Shown: positions 53,288 to 61,403 of the stretch, in pieces
Position numbering within the stretch: position 1 is the first letter of the stretch
Layout: each line of letters opens with the position of its first letter
NCBI GenBank assembly: GCA_022825675.1
Contig: JAJDWK010000087.1
Span: 32,477-96,476 of the forward strand
Origin: Anaerolineae bacterium
GTDB taxonomy: Bacteria; Chloroflexota; Anaerolineae; Aggregatilineales; Phototrophicaceae
DNA length: 64,000 nucleotides
Direction: 5' to 3'
Notes under the pieces: model-generated
What the model was told of the DNA's origin: nothing
The model's database searches: none
The model's input: the letters and a program-made list of their open reading frames with translations, nothing else
Position numbers and translations under genes: made by a program

Positions 53288-53356
53288 ATGTATCCAGTGG
53301 ATACCGTCAAACAATTATGGACCCAATCATCAGCATTGCACTGGCGGCTGTATTAG
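53288..53356 (+). CDS. Possible leader peptide overlapping the rny start
   Basis: 22 codons, MYPVDTVKQLWTQSSALHWRLY by assembly of two overlapping views (first half MYPVDTVKQLW). Its ATG has AAAGGAG about ten bases upstream, whereas rny itself has none. It overlaps the first 40 bases of rny in another frame. A small GTATCC/GGATAC hairpin lies just after its start. Whether it is translated is unknown. Confidence 0.3.
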   Translation: MYPVDTVKQLWTQSSALHWRLY

Positions 53357-54882
53357 CGCTAATCAGCGGCGGATTGGCTTATCAAATCGGGAAGCGCCGT
53401 GGCGTATCCGCGCTGTTAAGCCAACAGAAAGAAGAAGGCAGCAGCGCGCTTGCCAAAGCATCGCAAGAAGCGGGGCTGCTGCTGGAAAAAGCAAAAGCCG
53501 AAAAAACAAAAATCATCGCCGATGCCGAACGGGAAGCGAAGAAACATTTTGACGATGCCGATGCCAAAATCTTGCGGCGGCGGCGGGATCTCGATGACGA
53601 AGACGCCAGGCTGATGCGGCGGCGCGGCGACCTTGACCGGCGCATGGAACGGCTGGAGCAGCGCGATCAACAGCTCAATAAACGCCAAAGCCGCCTTGAC
53701 CGCAAAGACAATGAGCTGAAAAAGTCTGAGCAGACTTTGCTGGACAAATTGCAGCACATCGCGCAGATGACGGTGGATGAGGCACGGCAGCAGCTGCTGG
53801 ATTCCATTGAGCTGGATGCCCGCAACGACATGGCGCGCATCATCCGCCAGGTGGAGGCGGAAGCGCGGGAAACCGCTGACCAGCGGGCGCGCAGCTTAAT
53901 CGCCATGGCAATACAGCGCCTGGCATCTGAGCATGTCAATGAGATTTCGGTCAGCGTTGTGCACCTGCCCAGCGATGATATGAAGGGACGGATAATCGGG
54001 CGCAATGGACGCAACATCCGCTCCTTTGAGCTCGCCACTGGCGTCGATGTTGTCGTCGACGATTCGCCCGAGTCCGTAACCATCAGCAGTTTTGACCCTG
54101 TCCGGCGCGAAGTGGCAAAACGCACGATGGCGAAGCTGGTGCAAGATGGGCGCATCCACCCCGCGCGCATCGAGCAGTTGGTGGAAGACACGCGCGCCGA
54201 GGTTGAGCAAATTGTTAGCGAAGAAGGCGAGCGCGCCGCGTATGAAACTGGCATTCACGGCTTGCACACCGAAATCCTCAAGCTCTTGGGCACGCTCAAA
54301 TTCCGCACCAGCTATGGGCAGAATCAACATGCGCACGCGATAGAAACCGCGCATATCGCCGGCATGATTGCGATGGAGTTGGGCGCGAATGTCGATATCG
54401 CCAAGGCGGGCGGCTTGCTGCACGACCTGGGCAAAGCCATCGACCACAATGTCGAAGGTACGCATGCGCAAATCGGCGCGGAGTTTGTCAAGCGGTATGG
54501 CGGCAATGCGGCGGTTGTCAATTGCATCGCGGCGCATCATCACGAAGTTGAAAAAGAATGCGTCGAAGCCTTCATCGTGGAAGCGGCTGACGCGATTTCT
54601 GGCGCCCGCCCCGGCGCGCGGCGGGAGAGCCTGGATTCCTACATCCGCCGCGTCAAGCAGTTGGAAGAGATTGCCAGCGGCTTTGACGGCGTGGAGCAGA
54701 GCTATGCGCTGCAAGCGGGGCGAGAAGTGCGCATCATCGTGCGCCCGGAAGTTGTTGATGACTATGCGTCGATTCAGCTGGCGCGCGATATCGCCAAAGA
54801 AATCGAAAATGACATGCAATATCCGGGGCAGATTAAGGTGCATGTCATCCGCGAGACGCGGCGGGTGGAATACGCGAAGTGA
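53317..54882 (+). CDS. rny: Ribonuclease Y
   Basis: 521 aa. Membrane-bound endoribonuclease that starts mRNA decay. One N-terminal membrane segment (about 4-22), a long charged coiled coil (about 30-170), a KH domain (PSDDMKGRIIGRNGRNIRSF at about 218-237) and an HD domain (HAIETAHIAGMIAMELG and LLHDLGKAIDH). The His-Asp pair is intact. It converges on the RelE-UvrD gene, leaving 16 bases between stops. Confidence 0.96.
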   Translation: MDPIISIALAAVLALISGGLAYQIGKRRGVSALLSQQKEEGSSALAKASQEAGLLLEKAKAEKTKIIADAEREAKKHFDDADAKILRRRRDLDDEDARLMRRRGDLDRRMERLEQRDQQLNKRQSRLDRKDNELKKSEQTLLDKLQHIAQMTVDEARQQLLDSIELDARNDMARIIRQVEAEARETADQRARSLIAMAIQRLASEHVNEISVSVVHLPSDDMKGRIIGRNGRNIRSFELATGVDVVVDDSPESVTISSFDPVRREVAKRTMAKLVQDGRIHPARIEQLVEDTRAEVEQIVSEEGERAAYETGIHGLHTEILKLLGTLKFRTSYGQNQHAHAIETAHIAGMIAMELGANVDIAKAGGLLHDLGKAIDHNVEGTHAQIGAEFVKRYGGNAAVVNCIAAHHHEVEKECVEAFIVEAADAISGARPGARRESLDSYIRRVKQLEEIASGFDGVEQSYALQAGREVRIIVRPEVVDDYASIQLARDIAKEIENDMQYPGQIKVHVIRETRRVEYAK

Positions 54883-54898
54883 GCCGTGGCGCGATGCG

Positions 54899-56986
54899 CT
54901 ATTTCAAGGTCACAGAGCGGATCGCTTCAGTGTCTTCTAGGTCGTACAAAAAGCGGCAGCGGTCGCGTTGAGGATGTAGTAAATACAGTCGCTCCGCCGC
55001 TCGCGTCATGCTGACATAGAATAGCTTGCGCTCTTGCAGTTCGTCTTCAAGCGGAGTTTCCGAGTATTTGTTGATGAAGGGGATATCGCCCTCGCGCAGC
55101 CCCGCCAAGAAGACAACCGGGAACTCCAGGCCCTTAGCCGAGTGCATTGAGATGAGCTTGACATCGTTCTCGAGAATGTCGAATTCATCCGCGCGGAACA
55201 TAGCGCACTGGATATAATGGGCGTGCAGATGCTTTTGCAGTTCCTTGAGCCGGTTAGTTGTTTTCGCCAAAATCGCGATGTCGCCTGGTCGATACTTCCC
55301 AGCTTGGCAGAGCTCGACGACTTTTCTGCTTAGGGCTTCATAGGCGCGCTCTCTGCTTTTGTAGCCGACAAGAACCGGCCGCGGTCCATCACGATTGCTG
55401 CTGGATGGCGGCACATATTCTTCCGCCTGCTTGAGGTCGTCGCAGCGGTCGACTATGAGGCGGGCAGCAGCCAAGATTTGCCTTGTATTGCGATAGTTCT
55501 TGGAAAGAATACGCGTCCGCCCCTGGATATTGATGCCCGCTTCTTTCCAAGGTATGCCACGGTAATAGATGCTCTGTGCCGGGTCAGCGAGCAAAGTCAA
55601 GCTGCGGTGGCCACGGTAATCCGGCAGCAGCCTTGTCGCTAAATGCAGGTCACTTGGCGGCAAATCCTGCGCTTCATCCACGATGACAACATCAAATTGG
55701 GGTAAGGGGCGGCAATGAAGCTGTACCAGGCGCGCCAAGTCTGCCCAGTCGAAGAGATTGCGCTTGTCCAGCTTGGCTTGATAGCGCTCATAAATCGCCC
55801 AGACAATGGGCCGGTGTCGCTCGCGGTCTAAGGGGCTGCCGCGCCCGACCCGTTCGATTGCCTTGTACTCCGAGAGATTGGCGAGCCGCCGTGCGCGGAT
55901 TACCGTGTCAAATTCGTCAAGCAAAAACTGCGAGAACTTGCGTGTTACAACCCGATCTTCAGGGAAACACTGCGCCACTTCGCGTTTGGCGCTGTCGACC
56001 AATTGCCGCCGCGTCCCTCGGTCTGCTGCATTAAGCTGCAAGCCCCGCGTGTGCAAGAGTTGCAGCATCCATTCTTTGTAACCCTCGACCGCCAGCGCGT
56101 AGGGCAGGTCTTCCCCGTACAATTCCAAATAGAGTTGTGCCAAGGCTTTTCGCAAAGTCTTCGAATATGTCAGAAGCAGAATGCTGGAGCCTTCGCCAAA
56201 CATCCGGCCCCGCTCGTCCAATCTTTTTGCCAATTGATGGGCGCGATATAGCCCAATGGTTGTCTTGCCGGAACCGGCGACGCCTTTAATAAGCAACGGC
56301 CCATTTGTACGGATATGCACATAGCTCTCTTGTTCTTCGTTCAGGTTGAGCAGAAGCTGTTTTATCTGCCCTTTGCAGTAGCCTTCAAGCTGGTCGACGG
56401 TTATTCGATAGAGCAGCTTCTTGGTATCGAGCAAATCATCAAGCGCCCAATTAGGATTCGTCAATATGTCCATCAGCGTCGCTTGCACATTGTCCGGGAG
56501 GGGCAACTCAAAGATGTCGTCATCGTCAGTCAGCGATTTTACCGCTTTTAGCTGTTCATCGGGCACGCCTAACAGCCGCAGGATATTCTCCGGCACATGC
56601 GCGAATGGCTGCGGCTGCGCGGCGTCCCCTGCCAGGTTTGACAGCTCTACGGCGCTTTGGTCGGCGTCATTGCGTGTGAACAATGGGGACTCTTCTCGCG
56701 GCGACACGCGAATAGAAGTAATGGCGTCTACCATCTTGTGAGAGCCAACCCGCCAAAGCAGAATGCGTCCCCCAGCCGCCTGCTCCCACAAAATGCGGAA
56801 GTTGCGATTCACGCGCGAGCGCATGATTTTGCGATTCGGCACTCCTTTTTGACGGCTTGTCCCTAATCCCGCATAATAGGGATTTTCTTGAATCAACGAC
56901 AGGCTTTCGAGTATCTGCTTCCTAATAGAATTATCCAGCGAATCCAAGTCTGATTTGAATTGCGCTGTCAACATCACCTCGCGCAT
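54899..56986 (-). CDS. RelE/ParE-like domain fused to a UvrD-type helicase
   Basis: 695 aa. Residues about 1-92 have the RelE/ParE toxin fold: LTAQFKSDLDSLDNSIRKQI, NPYYAGLGTSRQKG, RVNRNFRILWEQA and GGRILLWRVGSHKMVDA. A linker of about 110 residues follows. From about 215 a superfamily 1 helicase begins: Q-motif LNEEQESYV, Walker A KGVAGSGKTT (about 234-243), Walker B VVIVDEAQDLPPSD, then SMHSAKGLEFPVVFL and YVSMTRAAERLYLL. AGGGAG precedes ATG 56986. No antitoxin gene is adjacent. Possible roles: ribosome- or RNA-linked stress response, or phage defence. The domain calls are solid; the function is not known. Confidence 0.9.
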   Translation of the reverse strand: MREVMLTAQFKSDLDSLDNSIRKQILESLSLIQENPYYAGLGTSRQKGVPNRKIMRSRVNRNFRILWEQAAGGRILLWRVGSHKMVDAITSIRVSPREESPLFTRNDADQSAVELSNLAGDAAQPQPFAHVPENILRLLGVPDEQLKAVKSLTDDDDIFELPLPDNVQATLMDILTNPNWALDDLLDTKKLLYRITVDQLEGYCKGQIKQLLLNLNEEQESYVHIRTNGPLLIKGVAGSGKTTIGLYRAHQLAKRLDERGRMFGEGSSILLLTYSKTLRKALAQLYLELYGEDLPYALAVEGYKEWMLQLLHTRGLQLNAADRGTRRQLVDSAKREVAQCFPEDRVVTRKFSQFLLDEFDTVIRARRLANLSEYKAIERVGRGSPLDRERHRPIVWAIYERYQAKLDKRNLFDWADLARLVQLHCRPLPQFDVVIVDEAQDLPPSDLHLATRLLPDYRGHRSLTLLADPAQSIYYRGIPWKEAGINIQGRTRILSKNYRNTRQILAAARLIVDRCDDLKQAEEYVPPSSSNRDGPRPVLVGYKSRERAYEALSRKVVELCQAGKYRPGDIAILAKTTNRLKELQKHLHAHYIQCAMFRADEFDILENDVKLISMHSAKGLEFPVVFLAGLREGDIPFINKYSETPLEDELQERKLFYVSMTRAAERLYLLHPQRDRCRFLYDLEDTEAIRSVTLK

Positions 56987-57051
56987 AGCTTGTCTCCCTT
57001 AGCTTGCGAATAATGTAAGAAAAATCAGAGAACAAAAATGCTCTGCCGTAA

Positions 57052-57084
57052 ATCAAAAAGCCCCCGCCAGCTGGCGGGGGCTTT
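57052..57084 (-). terminator. Strong intrinsic terminator after the PDZ gene
   Basis: A perfect 28-bp palindrome (57057-57070 with 57071-57084), with TTTTT following on the minus strand. On the plus strand it also ends in TTT, so weak action in that direction is possible. Confidence 0.9.
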
Positions 57085-57115
57085 CGCTTTCCCGATTCTG
57101 AAAATCCGCCAACGG

Positions 57116-58426
57116 CTAGCGCGCCACGCGCAGCACCACATCCACCGCGATCATCTCGCCATCCCGCAGGACATCAAGCCGCACGGTATCGCCCGGCTTG
57201 TGGAAATAGATGCGGTTGCGCAAGTCCAACTCCTGCGTGACTTCTTCGCCAGCCACAGCCACGATGATGTCGCCTGCTTGTATGCCCGCCGCTTCCGCCG
57301 GCAGCCCCGCGATGACTTCCGCCACCAGCGCGCCCTGGCTCAGGTCGGTGCCTTCAAAATAGGGGCTGGTCGGCTCCAACTGCCAATAGCGCAAGCCCAG
57401 GCTGACTTGTTTTTCGTGTAAGCCCAGCCACTGTGAGCGCTCTTGCTCGGCTGGCTCCGCTTGCCCGAAGAGCAGCAGCGCGGCGCTGGATGCGGGCACA
57501 TCAAAGCGCAGCGTGCCGCCGGGGCGCTCAACAGTAACTTCAATCGTGGCGCCAGCAAACAGCGCATCAGCGGCGGCTATCGGCGCGCCATTCACTTTTG
57601 TGATGATGTCATAACGCCGCAAGCCGGCCGCGTAGAGCTCGTGCTCGGGGCTGACTGCCTGCACTTCGATAAAGCCATCGCCATAGCCCAAGCCAATCGC
57701 CTCGCTTGCATAGGCGCTTTCAACGCGGGGGCGCGGACGCGGGCGGTGGCGCGGCGGCTGACGCCGCCGGCGGCGATCTTCGGTGATGACCTTTATCGTC
57801 AGTTCACGGTCGCCACGGGCGACGACAAAGCTCAATGCGTCGCCTTCGCTCAAATCCGCTACCGCGATATCCGCCTCGCCCAAGCTGCTGACCGCGTCGC
57901 CGTCAATTTGCAGGATTTCATCATAGGCATGGAAGCCGGCATTCGCGACTTCGCTGCCCGCCAAAACGCCGAGCACATAGAGCTTGCCGTTGCATTCGCC
58001 CAGGAACAAGCCGACAGCGGCAACATCAAGCGGCATGCTGTACGCGGGGTTGCTGAAGAGATCCGCGGGGCGTTCCATCAAGGTCAGGTCTCGCTCGAGG
58101 GCAGCGCCATCACGCAGCAGGCTCACGGTTACAGTTGTGCCGATAGCGTGCTTCCAGACGACTTCCCGCACGGTTTCGACCTGGATGGCTTCGCCTTCAA
58201 CCGCCGTGACAATGTCGCCAATGGCGAGATTCGCCGCCTCGGCTGGAGTATTGCCGATGACGCCCGTCACCAGCAAGCCTTCGTCAGCGCTCCAATAACG
58301 GATGCCCATGAAGGGGATGGCGGTCTCTTCGGCTTGCGCTTCGTCTTGGGCGAAGCCGACCGCCGCGGTCATCAGCAGCGCAAATACAACCAGCAGTCGG
58401 ATCAACTTGCTTGGCAGGCAATTCAT
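57116..58426 (-). CDS. Secreted protein with three PDZ domains
   Basis: 436 aa from ATG 58426; a longer start at 58459 is possible. Signal peptide about 1-27 (LLVVFALLMTAAVGFAQ). PDZ-like domains at about 38-115, 150-215 and 365-436, each with a VIGNTPAEAANLAIGD-like carboxylate loop. Between the second and third is an Arg/Pro-rich stretch (RRRRRQPPRHRPRPRPR). No protease domain, so it probably binds unfolded or C-terminal peptides outside the membrane. Confidence 0.82.
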   Translation of the reverse strand: MNCLPSKLIRLLVVFALLMTAAVGFAQDEAQAEETAIPFMGIRYWSADEGLLVTGVIGNTPAEAANLAIGDIVTAVEGEAIQVETVREVVWKHAIGTTVTVSLLRDGAALERDLTLMERPADLFSNPAYSMPLDVAAVGLFLGECNGKLYVLGVLAGSEVANAGFHAYDEILQIDGDAVSSLGEADIAVADLSEGDALSFVVARGDRELTIKVITEDRRRRRQPPRHRPRPRPRVESAYASEAIGLGYGDGFIEVQAVSPEHELYAAGLRRYDIITKVNGAPIAAADALFAGATIEVTVERPGGTLRFDVPASSAALLLFGQAEPAEQERSQWLGLHEKQVSLGLRYWQLEPTSPYFEGTDLSQGALVAEVIAGLPAEAAGIQAGDIIVAVAGEEVTQELDLRNRIYFHKPGDTVRLDVLRDGEMIAVDVVLRVAR

Positions 58427-58464
58427 AGTCCAGTTCTCCCATTCTTTAGGCAAATTCACATCAT

Positions 58465-58490
58465 AGCGCTTGAACGCAGTTCCAAGCGCT
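58465..58490. promoter_or_regulatory. Inverted repeat upstream of the PDZ gene
   Basis: AGCGCTTGAAC (58465-58475) is mirrored by GTTCCAAGCGCT (58479-58490), 11 bp plus one bulge, with a 3-nt loop. It overlaps a possible -10 (TATGAT, 58465-58460 minus). It could be an operator or an RNA stem. Confidence 0.4.
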
Positions 58491-58596
58491 TTTGCATACT
58501 GTAGCCGATTTGCGCGCCGCCGTCAAACTATTGATAGAAGTGTGATAGAAGTGCCGGAAGTTTCGTCTATCTGGCAGCTGGCGGCGGCATAAGCGC

Positions 58597-59613
58597 TCAC
58601 TTGTCGCTATCGCGGCTGCCAAAGAGCCGCTTGCTCAAAGCGCCGCCGAGCAGGCTGCCAGCGATGGAATTGTCATACTCGGCGCGGCTGCCCGGCTGAT
58701 CTCCCCAATCGCCTTTGTGCCGCTTGTTAATCCAGTCTTGATAGTCGTCCGAGGCGGCGATGAGGAAGGCTTCGATGGCGCTTTCGTCACCCGCGGCGAT
58801 GCTCCCGCGCAGGTCGCTTAAGAGCAGCAGCAGCGCATCAATTGCCCGCGTTATCGACTCGCGATTTGCCAGCCATTCATCGCGCAAAGCATCCGGATGA
58901 TGCGTGAAGAGGTAGCGCGTCAACACCGAAAACGGCGGGTTGGTCAGCCGCTGCGCGTCCCCCCAGGCATTGTGGCGCATGGCAACCGTATAGGCGGCGA
59001 TGCTCAGCAGCTGCGGAATCTCTTCCGTGAGCGTAATCAAGCTGTCGTGCTCGGCAGGGTCGAGGAAGTGTGGCTTGCCGCCCAAAATCACCGAGAAGTT
59101 GACCGCCAGATCAATCGCCTCGCGCATGCTGGAAAGCGCCGGCGTCAGCACTATCGTACTATCGGCAAAATAATCGTCGCTGGCATACTCCGGTCCCAGC
59201 TGATGGTCGAAGAGGTATTCAGCGCTGATGACCGGCGTGAAGCCAATCCAATGTTGATCTTCGCTCAAATACTGCTGCGCCCAGCCCAGCGATGGCGCTT
59301 TGATGACGGCGGCATCAAGCAGAACGGCGCCCGCTTGTAACGAAGGCGCCAGCATCTCATAACCCGCGCGCAAATCTTCGTAGGGCAGGTTCATCAGCAC
59401 CAGGTCAGCTTTCTCGGCGGCGCTATAGGCTTTGCGCTCCACTTTGTCGAGCGCTTTCAGCTTGCGCGCCGCCTTTTCATAATCGTTGCGGCTGTCATAG
59501 CCCAACAGCGTGAACTGATGCTTGCCGCCTTTGCCCATGTACGCGCGCAGCCGCAGCGCCACCGACAGGCTGAGCCGATCCAAACCCAAGAGCGCGATCG
59601 ATAGTTCCGCCAT
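58597..59613 (-). CDS. TyrA-like (prephenate dehydrogenase family) protein
   Basis: 338 aa. A Rossmann start, IALLGLDRLSLSVALRL, where the usual G-x-G-x-x-G is changed to G-L-D-R-L-S, so NADP binding may be altered. NLPYEDLRAGYEMLAPSLQ and a C-terminal helical dimerisation part (LTEEIPQLLSIAAYTVA) match the TyrA/6-phosphogluconate-like fold. No shikimate genes are near. GGAGAGGAT lies upstream. Substrate unknown. Confidence 0.7.
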   Translation of the reverse strand: MAELSIALLGLDRLSLSVALRLRAYMGKGGKHQFTLLGYDSRNDYEKAARKLKALDKVERKAYSAAEKADLVLMNLPYEDLRAGYEMLAPSLQAGAVLLDAAVIKAPSLGWAQQYLSEDQHWIGFTPVISAEYLFDHQLGPEYASDDYFADSTIVLTPALSSMREAIDLAVNFSVILGGKPHFLDPAEHDSLITLTEEIPQLLSIAAYTVAMRHNAWGDAQRLTNPPFSVLTRYLFTHHPDALRDEWLANRESITRAIDALLLLLSDLRGSIAAGDESAIEAFLIAASDDYQDWINKRHKGDWGDQPGSRAEYDNSIAGSLLGGALSKRLFGSRDSDK

Positions 59614-59664
59614 AATCCTCTCCTTTTTTGCCCGCGCCTATACTATAGCGCATCGCGGCAGCGC

Positions 59665-60189
59665 TTAGACCCTATCAGCCGCCTGCAAGCGCCGCAGCAG
59701 CCCCTGCCAGGGGTGCCCGGCATGGGCGCTGGCTTCTGTCTGATGCTGCTCCACCAGCCAAATGACCTGCTCTTGGGTGCCGCATTCGCGCAGAATCGCG
59801 CCACCCCAGGCGGCATGTCGCGCCTGCGCTATGAAGGGCGCGCGCCACCAGCTCAGCCGCCGTCCGCGGCTTAAGCGGCGGCTTAGCCTGGGCGCGATAT
59901 TCTGCGTCACGACCGCCAATGTCTTCTGCCATACGGACAGGGGATGGCGCGCTTTGCCAATATCGTGCAGCAACGCTGCCGCTCTCAAAGCGGGCGGCGC
60001 GCCGCTATCCGCGTTCAGGACAGCGTGCAGCACGCGCAGGCTGTGCAGTTGGTCGGCGCGGGACAGCGCGATGAAAGCGCGATATTCGCAGGCAGAAAGC
60101 TGCGCCCGCGCCAGTGCGAGGTCGGGCTTTTGCGCGAATGCCAACAGCGCATGCAGGCCTTGCCCCAGCCGATGCCAGCGCCCGCTCAT
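59665..60189 (-). CDS. HD-domain metal-dependent hydrolase
   Basis: 174 aa. His at about 49, the HDIGK motif at about 75-79 and a later His-rich segment LVEQHQTEASAHAGHPWQG make a small HD phosphohydrolase. The length is short, close to stand-alone HD proteins acting on nucleotides. Five bases separate its start from the M50 gene's stop, so the two are coupled. Confidence 0.82.
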   Translation of the reverse strand: MSGRWHRLGQGLHALLAFAQKPDLALARAQLSACEYRAFIALSRADQLHSLRVLHAVLNADSGAPPALRAAALLHDIGKARHPLSVWQKTLAVVTQNIAPRLSRRLSRGRRLSWWRAPFIAQARHAAWGGAILRECGTQEQVIWLVEQHQTEASAHAGHPWQGLLRRLQAADRV

Positions 60190-60193
60190 CCTA

Positions 60194-60937
60194 TCAAAAC
60201 AGCAGCAGGCGGAGCAAAGCAGTGGTCGGTTGCCCGATGAAGAGGCTGAAGGGGCTTACGCCATCCAGCGGCAAGAAAGAAAATATCAGCAGCCCGATGA
60301 AGACATAATAGCTGGCGGTCTGCCAATCCCGCCATTTGAAGGCGGGGCGCATCAAAAAGTCGGAAAGCGGCTTGACATTCTGCTGGATGACGACAGGCAC
60401 CTGCATGCGCGTCAGCCAGGCACCAGGCAGCAGCGCCAAAACGATATGCCAGCCGTCAATCGGGAAGAGCGGCAGCAAGTTGAAGACAAAGAGCAGCACA
60501 TTCCAAAATACGCCGGCATACAGCAGCGCCGCCAATAGCATCAGCGGGTCGCTTAGATATTCCGGCTGGCTATAGGCCAGGTAGCCTTCGATGCTCATGC
60601 CGATGAGGCGCAAGAGCAGGGCGAATGTCAGCGCCAGCGCTAGATTGGAAAAAGGTCCCGCCGCCACCGCCGCCAGATAGCCGCGGCGCGGGTCACGCAT
60701 GCGCTGGGGGGAAATCGGCGCGCTGCCCAAAATGCCAAAGCCGAGGATGGCGAACATCAGCCAGCCGACCCAGTTGATATGCGCCAGCGGGTTCAGGGTG
60801 AGCTTCCCTTGCAGTTTGGGCACTTGGTCGCCCATTTTCCACGCCACATAATTGTGCGCGAACTCATGCGCTGTCATCGCAATGCCCAGCACCGCGAGGT
60901 TGATGAGTATCGTTAGCGGATGCAAATTGAGTAACAT
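60194..60937 (-). CDS. Membrane-embedded M50 metalloprotease (site-2 protease family)
   Basis: 247 aa from ATG 60937 (a TTG at 60958 is an alternative). The zinc motif HEFAH lies at 24-28 in the first membrane segment and NLLPLFPIDG at 153-162 provides the Asp ligand. No PDZ or CBS domain, so a compact group III-like type. Such enzymes cut membrane-bound proteins in stress signalling; whether the PDZ protein nearby takes part is unknown. Confidence 0.9.
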   Translation of the reverse strand: MLLNLHPLTILINLAVLGIAMTAHEFAHNYVAWKMGDQVPKLQGKLTLNPLAHINWVGWLMFAILGFGILGSAPISPQRMRDPRRGYLAAVAAGPFSNLALALTFALLLRLIGMSIEGYLAYSQPEYLSDPLMLLAALLYAGVFWNVLLFVFNLLPLFPIDGWHIVLALLPGAWLTRMQVPVVIQQNVKPLSDFLMRPAFKWRDWQTASYYVFIGLLIFSFLPLDGVSPFSLFIGQPTTALLRLLLF

Positions 60938-61028
60938 CGTTCCAGCCTGCTTGTCCAAATGCGCCTCAAATAACTATACCCGATTTCTTCAATTGAAGTG
61001 AGGGTGCCGCGGTCAACTGCAGCACCTG

Positions 61029-61242
61029 CAGGGCAATTGCATCAAAATAGTATTCACCACAGAGACACAGAGAGCACAGAGACTTTTCTGCAAATTTGCG
61101 GAAAAAGGAGATAATGTAGGGGCGTTTCGCTGAAACGCCCTGCCATGCGTCATGAATACGCGGGCGTTTCGCTGAGACCTCCCTAACGGACGAAGATTCG
61201 ACAAGGATTTTTACCACCGAGTACACCGAGAAAAATATGAGA
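61029..61242. repeat. Dispersed intergenic repeat, copy C, with nested hairpins
   Basis: It starts CAGGGCAATTGCATCA (61029-61044), matching the end of copies A and B, and carries ACCACAGAGACACAGAG-type words. It then holds a 9-bp hairpin GGGCGTTTC/GAAACGCCC (61120-61140), followed by a second partial copy of GGGCGTTTCGCTGA (61162). The right part (about 61190-61240) matches the end of copy D in inverted orientation. The whole 466-bp gap between the M50 and GT28 genes has no coding content. Confidence 0.72.
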
Positions 61243-61403
61243 AAATCTCTGTGGCTCTGCCGCCCCTACCGTTGGGATGATTGCGCCGCCTGGCGGACAA
61301 TTCTACACAACAGGGCAAATGATGTTACAGTAGGGCTGTGGTCGTGGCGGTGCTTGTGAAGTACCGTCAGAGTTATGCCCTTCGCGGCGAGGACCTTGCC
61401 AGC

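Noticed and set aside
54899..56986. A type II toxin-antitoxin pair formed by the RelE-like domain and a neighbour
   Set aside because: No small antitoxin frame lies on the same strand up- or downstream; the toxin-like domain is part of the helicase chain.
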